Positions 1 through 11,660 of a stretch of 64,000 nt of DNA are shown in pieces (position 1 is the stretch's first letter; every line of letters starts with the position of its first letter). The stretch lies in NCBI RefSeq assembly GCF_040939455.1, contig NC_134116.1:68944400-69008399 (forward strand), written 5' to 3'. The stretch is from Microcebus murinus. Lineage: Eukaryota > Chordata > Mammalia > Primates > Cheirogaleidae. Position numbers and translations under genes: made by a program. The notes beneath the pieces are model-generated. The model saw nothing but the letters and a program-made list of their open reading frames with translations, had not been told where the DNA came from and ran no database searches.

Positions 1-150
1 ATTATATGTATAGATGAGGAAAGTAAGGCATAGATAGGTAAAGTAAGTTAACCAAAGTCACATAGATGCTCAGGTAGGGTCAAGATTTGGCTTAGGTTAA
101 TGTAACTCTGAAATCCATGCTGTTCACCACTCTGATAACTCTATAAAGAA
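1..150 (+). repeat. MIR SINE fragment
   Basis: The order 'gatgaggaaagtaaggca', 'gttaaccaaagtcaca', 'ccatgctgttcaccac' follows the core and 3' half of a MIR, where the family has a gaggaaactgaggc box, a taacttgcccaaggtcac box and a tail. It is cut by the window edge. It lies in the ALG5 intron before the first visible exon. Confidence 0.65.
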
Positions 151-314
151 AGATTTGAGAAAATGGCATGCCATTCAGCAAAGCCAGAAGTAACAGAAGT
201 AAGAATTCTTGGGATATGTACTAGAAACAGTGATTCACCGTGACTGGTTCGCAGGATATGTGAAAGAGAGAAGGTAGGATTGATGCAATATCATCAATTT
301 AAATAGGCTTTAAA

Positions 315-690
315 TCTATCCATTTGTTTATTCAGCCAATATTGCACTTTATTAGAGATAACCGAGATGAAAGATGACACCCATTCTATCTTTGAGGATA
401 TCACAGCTTAGTAGGGAAACAGACCATTGCCATATAGTGTTTTTAAATGCTATTATACAATAGAAATATATGCAAGATATTGGCACCACCCTTCATCTGG
501 GAGAAGCAGAAAAGACTTCCCAGGGGAGGTAAATTCTGAATGGAGTTTTCAGGGAGGGTTAGGACTTATCCACACAAAAAAGTTGGAGGGACAGGGAGCT
601 TAACAGAGGAGGAACATGACCCAAGGCACAGAGGTGTGAAAGAACAAGCCACAGTAAAGGACCCGCTCATGCTTCATGTGGCTGGGCTGG
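315..690 (-). repeat. L2 LINE 3' part, antisense
   Basis: Read on the + strand, this runs from a 'tttattcagccaatatt' start, through 'atatcacagcttagtagg' and a gaagcagaaaagacttcccaggggagg-like stretch, to 'aggcacagaggtgtgaaaga'. That is the order of the reverse complement of an L2 3' end. The purine-rich DNA at about 830-1260 may be more of the same element but is too diverged to call. Confidence 0.55.
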
Positions 691-1789
691 AGTGATCAAG
701 CTGGAGGGGTGGGTGAGTTTAGATCATGAACTTTAGACTAGGGGCTTTTAAACTTTTTACCATTGACTAAATGACACTTAAAAATTAATCAGCCAGCAGT
801 GAGTGTGGCATTGTAGGGCAAAGTATAATGAATATTCATTTGGATTAAGAGAATGACACGAGAGAAGAAAAGGTGGAGACAAATGTGGTTGCTATTAAAA
901 GAGGTAGAATTAGATCTGGTGATGGGGAGGATGAGTACCAGTGGCCTTGGGTATGGGGGAGGATGATGATGATGCCATTAATAGAAAGAATGACACACTG
1001 GAGGGGGAGCTGGTGGGAGAGGCAATATGTTGAGTTGGAGCCATATGACAGTTGAGGTTACAAGTAGTGGTATCCAGAAGAGCGAGAGGATGTGAGTGTG
1101 CCATCCACATATGTCAGGTGATTGTCGAAAGCCAGTACCTTGGCAAGGAGGAAGTCAGAGGGAAAAAGAACCAGGAAGTTCCTTGAGAAAATGAGGCATA
1201 TGAGAAATAGTCAGAGGGCATAAAGGATGATTGAGGAAACATGGATGGGAGCCAGCCGCTATGGTCAAGTACTTTTTCAAGGAGTTCGGCAGTGATGTGA
1301 AGGCCACACATGCTTTAGATCCTATAATAAAGAATACTAAACATCTATTATGTATTTCACAGCAAGTCTATGTGTTAGATCGTTCAACCTGTTTATAAAC
1401 ATGTTCTTTATATGTGCTTCTAAACAGCCCTGGATCCCTTTTAAGCATTATGACACATATACATATATATTAAGTATTTTACTTTTTTATCCTTAGCTGT
1501 GTAGAATATCTTTAGTTTGTCCAAACCTATTTTATTATGTTGATATTTTTCAAGGTATTAGTATGACCTCACAAAATTTTTAAAATAATAAAGAGAAGCA
1601 ATAAATTGATGTAGGGGGAATCTTATCAATTTACAGTATTTATTTTCAGTGAACTTTGGTCTCCTTCTGCCATCTCATACCTAATATTTCACTGTTAGGT
1701 ATTTTAAATAAAACAGAACAAACTGAAATGTCATTGAATTTAACTTTAATTTTAAGCAATTTTCCTTTACTTGACATTTTTTAATACAG
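691..1789. other. ALG5 intron, no gene seen
   Basis: Intronic sequence leading to the 3' splice site at 1788-1789. It is purine-rich with short GATG runs near 960. The last 40 bases are pyrimidine-rich and end in 'ttaatacag', a normal acceptor. No coding or RNA gene is visible. Confidence 0.5.
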
Positions 1790-1903
1790 GGTGTTTTCAG
1801 TTCTCGAGGAAAAAAGATCCTAATGGCAGATGCCGATGGAGCCACAAAGTTTCCAGATGTTGAGAAATTAGAAAAGGGACTAAATGATCTACAGCCCTGG
1901 CCT
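1790..1903 (+). CDS. ALG5: ALG5 coding exon with the DxD motif
   Basis: This is the first visible exon of dolichyl-phosphate beta-glucosyltransferase, a GT2-family ER enzyme that moves glucose from UDP-Glc to dolichyl phosphate. The Dol-P-Glc product donates the three glucoses that cap the N-glycan precursor. The exon is 114 nt, 38 codons in phase 0, read as GVFSSRGKKILMADADG onward and ending DLQPWP. The Asp-Ala-Asp at 1829-1837 is the DxD-type metal and nucleotide-sugar site expected in this family. The acceptor is AG at 1788-1789 and the donor is GTGAGT at 1904. The residues after it (ATKFPDVEKLEKGL) match ALG5 as I know it. Exons for roughly the first 149 residues, including the N-terminal membrane anchor, lie before the window. 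Confidence 0.95.
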
Positions 1904-2179
1904 GTGAGTATAAGAATATAGTTTAAATGATATTCAATCAGGAATACAGGAGGTCTAAAGTAAAATTAAAAGGGAATTTACCTGTAAGTTTAAGAATTGG
2001 GGGTTTTTAGTGTGCAATTCTTGTATAAATATTACAGTCCTAAAGAAGAGCTGCTCATTTTGTTACCAACATTGACTGATTTTATGAGATTGACTTGACA
2101 ATTACTTATTTAATATTGTGGCCATTTTTCTGTCTTGATTTCTAATTGCTTCTACCAAAGTTTTAATATTTATTGTGCA

Positions 2180-2504
<325 letters not shown>

Positions 2505-2559
2505 AATATTTATTGTGCATATTCACTTATGGCTTTTATTTAAAAGCATAGCCCAGCTT

Positions 2560-3545
2560 TTATTTAAAAAGAGACTTCCAGGTAAAGATGTGAAATGAGA
2601 ATAGATCACAGACTGCCTTTTTGATGAAACAACAACAAAAATCACAGGTAGCAACCACTCAGAGAAGACTATGTAAAACTTCATGCTATAACTTCAAAAA
2701 GTAGACATCGAGGAAAGAAAGAAAATCCTAGTGTTATTCTCCCACCTTTCAAAAGCCATTTAGAGAAAGAAGGTGAATTTACCAAATTATGAGCTTTTTA
2801 CCAAATACTTTTGAGCTTTTTTCCAGTCTGGAAAGAATCAAACAGAATGAAATAGCACCCTTGGACAACATCAAACAATACACCTACCTACCATCACATT
2901 GTGTGTCAGGATTTCACAGAAGCAAGAAAACTTGCTAGGGCTTGCTACTTTTAGGACTTAAAGCTAAGTTGGAGGCACAGACCCATGTGATCAAATCCAT
3001 TACTCAGTGGAATGTGCCCTTGTATGGAGCACTTGACAAAATCTCACCAGAGCAAGGGAACCCAAATAACCAAAGCCACATAGAGCTCCAAGGGAGGGTC
3101 CTTCCTCCTTCAACTCCCATGCCAGGTATAATACTCAGGCCTTGAAACTCTAGAGGGGGGAAAAGGTAGAAGTATGTCAAGGAGAATACACTTGTTCTGT
3201 AGGAGAGCTGCCCATGTTAGTCATGATAAAATCAAGAATAAATGGCAGCTACACCAACACATTACAACAAGAAAAGAATTAAAGAAAGTTTCATACAAAA
3301 GAAAGATAAACCCCACCTGAAAGGCAATATAATCCAAGGAAAAGGACAAAATCACGTGAGCATTTTGGCTAAAGAAATAATACTTAATGAAAATGAGAAT
3401 TCAACAATACAGGTGTTCAAAGGTGAGATGACAAGGCAAGAATGATATTAAAAAAGAAATTACAGAACTTAAGGAAACAGATTGAGGGCCAAAATAAGAT
3501 CAATAAATAAAACTATCTATGAATAAAATAGACCTAGTTTAGAAC
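2560..3545 (+). repeat. Possible old L1/HAL1 5' part
   Basis: A-rich + strand sequence with stretches such as 'gaaattacagaacttaagga' and 'caacaatacaggtgttcaaa' that resemble a decayed L1 5' UTR and ORF1. No frame stays open for long. The assignment is by texture only and could be wrong. Confidence 0.35.
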
Positions 3546-3827
3546 TGAATGTTATTTATATATTTATTAAAATCTCTATTCAGTATAGCAAAAACTAAAC
3601 AACAGAAACAAGTAAACAATACTCAAAAGCCCCAAAATTTATTAGTTACAAAAAACTCACTGTATATCTTCCTAGAAATATTTACTTATTTAATTTTACT
3701 GTTTGTGAAGTTTTGCTTCTCCCCACACCATCACCCACTCCCACTTCCCTTTATTGCTAACATATTATTTTTAACATACTAAGTGAATTAATGCCTAAAA
3801 GAATTAGCTGTAAAAAATATCCCTTAC

Positions 3828-4003
3828 ACTTGTGCTGTTCAAAAACAGTGGCCACTAGCCACATGTGGCTACTTAAATTTAAATTAAATTAAAGTTTAGT
3901 TCCTGAGGCTCATGGGCCACATTTCAAACACTTGTGGCTAGCAGCTACCTTATTGGATAGCATCTCTATCATCACAGAAAGTTCTCTTGGACAGTTCTGC
4001 CTT
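3828..4003. mobile_element. Ancient non-autonomous DNA transposon (CCACATGTGGCTA type)
   Basis: The sequence carries 'ccactagccacatgtggcta' on the left and 'cttgtggctagcagctacc', then 'ttggacagttctg', on the right, with an AT-rich middle. This is the fold-back layout of an old mammalian MITE. I recognise the family by sight but will not fix its Repbase name. Confidence 0.6.
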
Positions 4004-4366
4004 ATACTGCTTGTATGATGTGAATTTATTATTGGATATGTTATAGTTCACTCTAAAAAAGTATTTCTTTTCCCACCTTTTAGTAAATTATGATAGACTA
4101 AAAGGTAAATCCAGTTGGTTAAGTTACTCAGTTTGATCTCCACTTCTGTGCGACAGCCCTTCAGAGAGTCAAAGCTGTTTTCCAGGTGTCTTCTCTGTCA
4201 GTAGTTCTACCAGTGTTTAAACATAGCGAGTTTCTGTTTCTTATATTTTCCATTGAAGATGCTTCAGTGTATGTGAATTTGGTTACCACCTTCATTGTTA
4301 CCTCATATGAGTACTGCCAACTCTGTCATATATGTTGCTTTGGGGCCTTGTTCTCCCATCCCTATA

Positions 4367-4502
4367 CTGGTACTTCTTTTTTCCTGTGTTCTTTTACATT
4401 ATTTTGTTCAGGAATGGAAGTGTGGCTGTTTATCTCTATTAAACTTCAACTTGTTAGATTTCAGTCTGTAAAGGTTCTTATTCTATCTTTAATGCAATAG
4501 CT
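4367..4502 (+). repeat. Intronic duplication, copy 1 (136 bp)
   Basis: Matches 5555-5683 with 3 mismatches over 129 aligned bases plus a 1-bp and a 6-bp gap. It begins ctggtacttcttttttc and ends taatgcaatagct. It does not look like any repeat family that I recognise. Confidence 0.9.
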
Positions 4503-5114
4503 GTTCCTTTCTCAATTTACTTAAGCCATAAATTTGATAAGTATGTCTTGCATGTAATTCCCTAAGCCCTAATAAAAACAGTGAGTGGAGTAGTTCTGAA
4601 AATAATGAAATAGGAACATGGGTTTCAAAGTGGTCAAGTCCTGTAATTATAGGACTGATTCACTAGATGGCAGTAGTTAATTTAAATGCCTTCTATAATA
4701 TTGTTTTGACCATTTAAGTAAGTTATCTAATAAATTTCTCAGTGGTTTCTAATGTTTTCTTTTCAACTGATTTTTTTTGTTCAATTACAACAAAAAGAAA
4801 TTTACTATGACTTCTTACTTACCTTTTCTCTTAGAGTAACTAGGTCACATGTTCTGGTTTGATGATTGTTACAAGGCCATTTTAGTAAAGTTGCCTACAA
4901 TTTCTTTCCTGAAGATAATTGTTCTTTTAAGGCTTAAGCCAAATGTACATAATTTAAGTAGAGCTTTGTATGAAAGACACAAATAGGGCATTTACATTTT
5001 AGTTCTAAACGTTTACTTTTTATTTTCTTTTCCCACATCTTTTTGTTTAATGTGCACAGCTTTCCTCGCAAATTTTCAGTTTCCTAATCAGTGGTTATTC
5101 TACCTCGTTTTTGG

Positions 5115-5443
5115 TTTTTTTTGAGACAGAGTCTCACTCTGTTGCCCGGGCTAGAGTGCCATGGTGTCAGCCTAGCTCACAGCAATTTCAAACTCCTGGG
5201 CTCACTCACATGATCCTCCTGCCTCAGCTTCCCAAATAGCTGGGACTACAGGCATGTGGCGCCACCATGCCTGGCTAATTTTTTCTATATATTTTTAGTT
5301 GGCCAATTAACTTCTTTCTATTTTTAGTAGAGACAGGGTCTCGCTGTTGCTCAGGCTGGTCTTGAACTCCTGACTTTGACCAATCTGCCTGCCTTGGCCT
5401 CCCAGAGTGCTAGGATTACAGGCATGAGCCACCGCGCCCAGCC
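5115..5443 (-). mobile_element. Alu with strepsirrhine linker, antisense
   Basis: Starts with a T tract and gagacagagtctcactctg, contains the linker reversed (agttggccaattaacttc), and ends gccaccgcgcccagcc. Flanks tctacctcg and tctacctct give a short, imperfect target duplication. It lies between the two copies of the 0.13-kb intronic duplication. Confidence 0.93.
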
Positions 5444-5554
5444 TCTACCTCTTTTAATAAAAATATACTTTACCTTTTCTAAATGGAATCCATAATTCCT
5501 GAACAGGCAAAATATATGACAAAAAGTCTCTATTTCAGGATCATAGAGTAATTT

Positions 5555-5683
5555 CTGGTACTTCTTTTTTCTGTGTTCTTTTGCATTATTTTGTTCAGGA
5601 TTGGAAGTGTGGCTGTTTATTAAACTTCAACTTGTTAGATTTCAGTCTGTAAAGTTTCTTATTCTATCTTTAATGCAATAGCT
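5555..5683 (+). repeat. Intronic duplication, copy 2 (129 bp)
   Basis: Second copy of the segment at 4367-4502, in the same orientation and 1.19 kb away. It lacks one C and a 6-base block near its middle. The flanks differ from those of copy 1, so the boundaries are sharp on both sides. Confidence 0.9.
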
Positions 5684-6330
5684 TAAATCCTCATACTTCT
5701 AACAAGTTTAGTTTTTAGGTTTTTAAGCCCACAGATTTCTAGAGGTAATGGATATAAAAGAGTTATGAGGTAAAATTACATTAAAAACTGTAGGAAGCAG
5801 ATATTAACCACACACACAACTCAGTCTGGAGTGGTTGCTTACTGATGGCCTTCAGTGTTGTCTTCAGTATAATCCTTGGCCAGTGCTGTTTTGGTATACC
5901 AACGTGTGTGTGTGTATGCATACTTTGGTTGTTCCTTAAAAGAACATGATAATTAGTGCTGCCCCCCTTTTTTGTGGACCACGTGGGCAAGTCTAACAGG
6001 CTAATGTATTTGTTTTCACCCTTTCAATATGTGGGCAGAAGAGCAGGCTTCCAAAAGAGAACCTTTAACTTCCAAAATCATTTGTTTTAGAGACTAGGCA
6101 ATTCCACAAGCATTTTGCTGAGGTCTTTATGAAATCAAACAAAGAAGAATGCAAAATTATAAAAGCAGTCTTGAAAATGTAAAAAGAGGTGGAGTGTACA
6201 GAAAACTTTGAGCAGAGTCCTCAAACTGTGTTTCCCAAATCACTGGAGAAGGTGGCTCAGCCCTAGAGCTGCCTGTCAGAGCAGGGATTTAATGCCAAAA
6301 ACCTAGTTCAGAAGTGGGCATCTTCTGGAA

Positions 6331-6530
6331 CAGGGAATAGCAAACTTTTTCCGTAAAGGGCCAGAGAATAAATATTTTAGGCTTTGTGAATCACATACAG
6401 TTTTTGAAGTGGTGTTCTCTTCCTCTTTTTTTAAAACAACCTTTACAAGTATAAAAACCTTTTCTTAGCTCAGAGGCCATTCAAAAACAGGCTGAATTTG
6501 ACCCTACAGGCCATAGTTTACTGACCCCTG
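6331..6530. mobile_element. hAT-Charlie non-autonomous transposon (MER58/MER30-like)
   Basis: The ends are cagggaatagcaaact and agtttactgacccctg, an imperfect inverted pair. The body has 'ccgtaaagggccagagaata' followed by 'attttaggctttgtg', and near the other end 'caaaaacaggctgaatttgacc'. The 8-bp flanks ttctggaa and ttttagaa match at 6 of 8, as expected for a hAT target duplication. Confidence 0.8.
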
Positions 6531-6999
6531 TTTTAGAAGATTAAAACCTTGATCTTAACATCCATAATTTGTGCTAACCACAGAAATTTTCAGAAATTTA
6601 ATATCCCCATGATTGTCAGGAGAAAATGCTCTTTTAAAGTCAGGAAAGTATATAAGATTTTAGAATGATTTATAGCTGAAAAGATTCAAAATTTTGGTTC
6701 TTAAAGAAATATGGGCCTGTTGGATAGAAATTGATTTCATGTGGAAACATGTTATCCCTGTGATAAGATAGAATTTAGGTAAGTATTTTGTAAATTAATC
6801 AGTGTTCTCTGTCCCATTGGAAAGTAAGCTTTCTTAGAAGAGGGGCCTTTTTACTGCATCTCTGGTGCCTAGAATGGTGCAAATAGTAAGTGCTATTTAA
6901 TTTACCTTTTAAGTAAAAAGGCTAATTAAATCACATGTGGTTAAATCTTTGCCTTATTAAATTAGCAAATTTAAAATTAGAATAATTAGAACTGACAAG

Positions 7000-7350
7000 G
7001 ATTTGATGAAATAGTATCACATCCAGTTAGTGGGAATGTAAAGAGCCTTTTAAAGAGTAGTTTGGCCCATATGCATTTTTAAAAATTCAGACTTTTAACA
7101 TAATATTCTATTTCTGTGGCTGTCTCCAAAGAAAGAAATCTGAAATACAGATAGTTTTCTATTCAAAAGTGTTCTTTCAGGCACCTGTTTATAATAACAT
7201 GAAATTAGAAATGGTCAGTGAATAGGTAGATGGTCAAAGTTTGATAAATCTATATAGTGAAATATTGTATTATCCTTACAGTTGATAACACAAAAAAGAA
7301 AAACTACCATGCAACACTACTAATGACTAATTCTTGAAAAATAATCAAAC
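7000..7350 (+). repeat. Probable old L1 3' part
   Basis: The stretch 'gtgggaatgtaaagagcctt', then 'cacctgtttataataacatgaaat' and 'aaatattgtattatccttac' follow the order of the end of L1 ORF2 and the 3' UTR. It is heavily decayed. Confidence 0.45.
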
Positions 7351-8219
7351 TTGAGTCTTAGTAAGCCTCTAAATCTAACTGCCAGTTTACAAGGAGTACA
7401 GAGGACAGAAGAATATGTTGAATATCACCATGGGGGTGCAATCAACAAAATCCAAACCCTGGAAAACTGTAGGACAAATGAGTTTCCTCAAGAAATAAAT
7501 TACTAGAAAATAATTTAAAAGAAGTAGGGGGAACCCATGGATAGAAGAAATAAAAGCCCGTTTGTATGGGTTTTATTAGGTTCTTGATTGAAACAAATTG
7601 AAAACTTTTATGAGATAATTGGGCAAATTTGAAAACTGTATATCTGATGGTATGAAGGAATTATTGTTCATGTTTTATATATAATAGTGATATTATGATT
7701 GAAATATATATCAGTTTGTAACATATGATGTCTAGCATTAGTTTCAAAATAATCCCAGGTTGGGTGGGATGGTCCTGAGGGACTTTACACAGAGCAAGAT
7801 TTGGCCATGTGTTGATAATTAATGAAGCCAGATGGTACATACATGGGGCTTCATTTTCCTGTTCTCCCCACTTTTGTGTATATTTGAAGATACTCCTAAT
7901 AAAAAGTTCAAAAGCAATGAACTTGAACATGAGAAATTTTTAGGTGGAAAGGAACATATTATACATGAATACATTTCAGCTATATTTTTTTTCATGCAGA
8001 GGAAAAAGTCTAAAAGGCTCTAAAAGAGCACATGGAAATAAACAAAAATGTTACAACACAGTGGCTGCTTTTAGGTAGTGAGATAATAACTTTTCTCTTT
8101 AAAGTTTTATCAGATACGTAAATTTATATCCTTGCCGTTTTCTTATAATGAACACTTTAATTTTGTGAATAGTTCAAAATTCAAATGTTATTGTGTAAGA
8201 AGATAGTATAACTGCCTCC

Positions 8220-9680
8220 ATCTTTCACTTCTCATAATGTTATCCATATCTTTTATGGGGAAGCTGTGTACTGTGTATGTATCCTTTTTAAAATTGCAAA
8301 TTGTAGCACCACCTTGATTTCCACTTAACGTATCTTGGAGATTGAGCCGTGTTTATACATAAAAGTACTTCCTCATTCTTTCACAGCTTCACAGCCAGTT
8401 CCTTTGGGTGGATATGCAGGTTTGCTGCTTCCAACAATATTGAAATGGTTAACCTACATGAAAGTCATTTTACACATATGCAAATGATTTATAGGAAGAA
8501 TTATTGGAATCCTGGATCAAGTTATATGTATATTTGTAATTTTGATAACTTATCAAATTGCTGTGGATAGAGGGTGGCAGGCATGGTATCATAAAAACTG
8601 ATAGGTTTTATTTGCATTGCTTTGGGTATAAATGTGACTGAGGATATTTTCAGTTAAAGAGCTAATTTTACTTCCTCTTTGTGGACTCTGTAGCCTTTGC
8701 CTTTTATCTAATTGGATTATTGGGTATTTTTCTTACCAATTCATAGAAGCACTTTATGCACTTTGGAAATTAACTTTTTGTCTGTAATATAAATTGCCAG
8801 TATTTTCTTCCAGTTTGTCTTTTAACTTTGAAGATTGTTGGATTTTTGTTGTTTTGTCACACAGTTCTTAAAAATCTTATTGTCAAATTGCCTTATCATT
8901 TCTTCTGGGTTTTGTGTGCTTGTGCCTTCTGCCTTCCTTAAGTTCATTTACAAAATGATTTCTGATATTTTACACTTAAAACAGCTGTATCTGGGCTGTA
9001 TCCTAGTATTCCGTTAAGAGGCTTCGGTCCAACTTAATTTTGTTTCCAAGTGGCTACCAAGATGTCCCACACCATTATCAGTTTATCTTTTCCCACCGAT
9101 TTAAAATGTCACCTTTATCATATTCCTAAGTACTTATATGGCTTTTTAATATGTGTTTCTGGCCTTTCCATTCTCATCCATGGATTTGTCTATTCACATC
9201 CTAGGACCTTAGTTTTAATTATTATAGCTTTGTAACATATTTTTAAATTTTGGGGGACTAGTCCTTCCTTATTTTAGAATTTTCCTGATTCTTGTTTTGT
9301 TTTTTGTTTGTTTTAATAGTAACTCTGAAATCAGCTTGTCTAGTTCAGTAATAAATCATTTTGCTATTTTTATTAGTATGACCTTAAATTCATAGATTAA
9401 TTTAGGGAACACTGACTTTTAATGCTATTATCACATCCTCTGTATATTAGATTCTTTTGTTTCCTTTGTTAGCATTTCATATTTTCTTTAGATCTTGCCA
9501 GCTTTCCTATAAAGTTTATTTCTCAATTTTTATTTTATATTGATCTTATGAATACTGTCTTTTCTTCTGTTGTATCTTCTGATTATTGTTTGTACATATG
9601 AAGGCTAACATACTTATACATATATTCATTTTATGCCCATTAATCTTTTAAAATTCTTTGTAATAGTTTTTTTAATTGCT
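8220..9680 (-). mobile_element. Old L1 (L1M-type) fragment, antisense
   Basis: Antisense L1 landmarks occur in order: 'ctaattggattattgggt', 'tttgtctgtaatataaattgcc', 'cccaccgatttaaaatgtca', 'tccatggatttgtctatt', 'aattattatagctttgtaaca'. These correspond to the 3' half of ORF2 on the - strand. Stops occur throughout. It fills much of the ALG5 intron before 10059. Confidence 0.65.
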
Positions 9681-10058
9681 GTTCTTGGATTTTCAAGGTA
9701 TGTAAATCATACCATCTGTAGATAACTCTTTTCTTTCTAATACCACTAATTTTTTTCTCTCAAATAATATTGATATAGTATTTTTATTCAGAAAAACAGC
9801 ATTTAAAGATATGAATTTTAAAGTAACACATGCCCTTTTTATGTAGCTCTATTCAGGCAAAATTCAGTGTCCTCTTCATAAGTATGATTAGGCTTCTCAA
9901 GCTGTATGTATTCTGAACTCCTCAATAAACCTTTAAAAGATTTTCAGTGTTAATTTTTAAAAGTAAATTTCTAAAAATGAGACATTCACATTGGAAATAA
10001 ATATTTTTATTACTGGTATTTAAATGCTAAAAAACTATTTCATTGCTTTTTTCCTCAG

Positions 10059-10118
10059 GATCAAATGGCTATTGCGTGTGGATCTCGAGCTCATTTGGAA
10101 AAAGAATCAATTGCTCAG
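10059..10118 (+). CDS. ALG5: ALG5 coding exon (60 nt)
   Basis: A short in-phase exon of 20 codons encoding DQMAIACGSRAHLEKESIAQ. It sits between a pyrimidine-rich acceptor (ttttttcctcag, AG at 10057-10058) and the donor GTGAGA at 10119. It continues the glucosyltransferase after the DxD exon, within the GT2 catalytic fold of this ER membrane enzyme. The first residue is Asp, where I remember the human protein having Asn. Both flanking introns are phase 0, so skipping this exon would remove 20 residues without shifting the frame. Confidence 0.95.
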
Positions 10119-10830
10119 GTGAGACTTCGTTAACTGGCATGGGGCAGCAGCTTGTATTTCCTTTTTTATATATACATTGAACGAGAAGTAGGCTTTTATA
10201 TTTCATCTCTTAAAAATGAGTTTCCTTCCAAAAGTAAGAAAATGACTTTTTTAATTTTGAAAAGTTTATAAAGGATTGGCACATTTCAGAATTGATTTTT
10301 TTTTTTTTAGAGTACATATAAGGAGGATGTGGACGTCTCTTTGCTTTAGGATGCAAGCAGTTCTTTTTAATATTTTTTTAGGACACAGAGTCCCCATTCA
10401 GTTATAATATAAGGCAAACTTCTAAATGATGCATTTTTTAACCAGTCAACTTGCCTTTTTTTTTTTTTCCATACTGGTAAATTTAAGTGTTGTATTTTGA
10501 GTTTTATTCAAAGTTTAAATTTGTTTTAACTTTCTTTCTCTTAGAAAAGCACTATGCCTTAAAATCTGACAAGCTTGTAACTGTCCATTTAGGGCATTAA
10601 GAAAACATCACTGAAGATGTTCTTCATTTTGTAGAATATGCTCAAAAACTGGAGTTAATATATTTTCCTTTTGGAGGAAAATATATTAAGGAATTATTCT
10701 ATGTAATTTGTTTTTGTTTTTATCATTTTTTCACTTTAAAATGTAGGTATAACATATCAAGTCCAGTGATTATCCATTATATTCTCAATAGCTCATCTAT
10801 TAAAGTGGTCAGACAAAAGGAAGAATAAAG

Positions 10831-11044
10831 CAGTATTTTTCAATGCATGATCAAAATTATCTGGAGAGGATTTTGGGGAGTTTCTTTTCTTGTTTTTTGT
10901 TTTTGTTTTTGAATGCATATTCCTAGACCAATTCCAGACACACTGAATCAAGACTCTAGAAGAGTCCATGGGTAGGACCCAGAATCTACACTTCTAACAA
11001 TTTCCCAGGTTACCCTTATGCACACCAGCCTTTGAGAACCAGTG
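10831..11044 (+). mobile_element. MER5A hAT-Charlie element
   Basis: Begins cagtatttttcaatgcatga, has 'acacactgaatcaagactct' and 'aggacccagaatctacac' in the middle, and ends 'cctttgagaaccagtg', as in MER5A. The 8-bp flanks gaataaag and gaataaaa match at 7 of 8. An AT/T-rich insertion sits near 10880-10910. Confidence 0.85.
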
Positions 11045-11389
11045 GAATAAAAGGTTGATCCTTCCTGAAATGATTCTAAAATAAGATATGAAGAAATTCT
11101 AATTTTTTTCAACATACACTGATAACAGAGTTGCAAAACCTCTTAAAGATTAAGTGTAGAAGCCTAGATTCTCCTTTTCATAGAAATAAATTATTTTAAT
11201 ATCCTCAGCATCTTGTCCAGTATTTTGTGTATGCTAAGGACTCTCATTGTTGTTTGAAAAAGGTTATTCTATTAACCATAGAGAATATCACATTCCTGGG
11301 GATTTAAAATGCGAAGAGAACTAGAGATTAAGCTGGTCCAGCTTTATCAGTTTACTGATACATAGAGGATATGAAAAGGAAAAAATTAT

Positions 11390-11660
11390 ATTTCGAAGAT
11401 GTTCAGCACATTATTTGTAATTAGAAACTCTAAAATGCTTTCCAACAACAGGAAACATAGCTATATCCTCTGGATGAAATATATAGCCAATAGAGCTGAT
11501 GATAATGGAGACTATATAATAACATGGACTAATACCTAAAATATTAGGTAGTATGAAAAAAACTATGATATTGCAAGTATGGTGTAATTATTTGTATAGA
11601 AAACACAAATAAAAATTTGTTTTTGCAAACAAAAACAATGAAAATAGACCAATACTAATT
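11390..11660 (+). repeat. Probable old L1 3' end
   Basis: Contains 'aataacatggactaatacct', 'aaactatgatattgcaagta' and 'gtatagaaaacacaaata', in the order of an L1M 3' end (ORF2 tail into 3' UTR). It is too diverged for a subfamily call. Confidence 0.4.

Noticed and set aside
4186..4500. 104-codon + strand frame in an ALG5 intron
   Set aside because: It overlaps the duplicated segment. The second copy of that segment does not keep the frame because of the 1-bp and 6-bp gaps.
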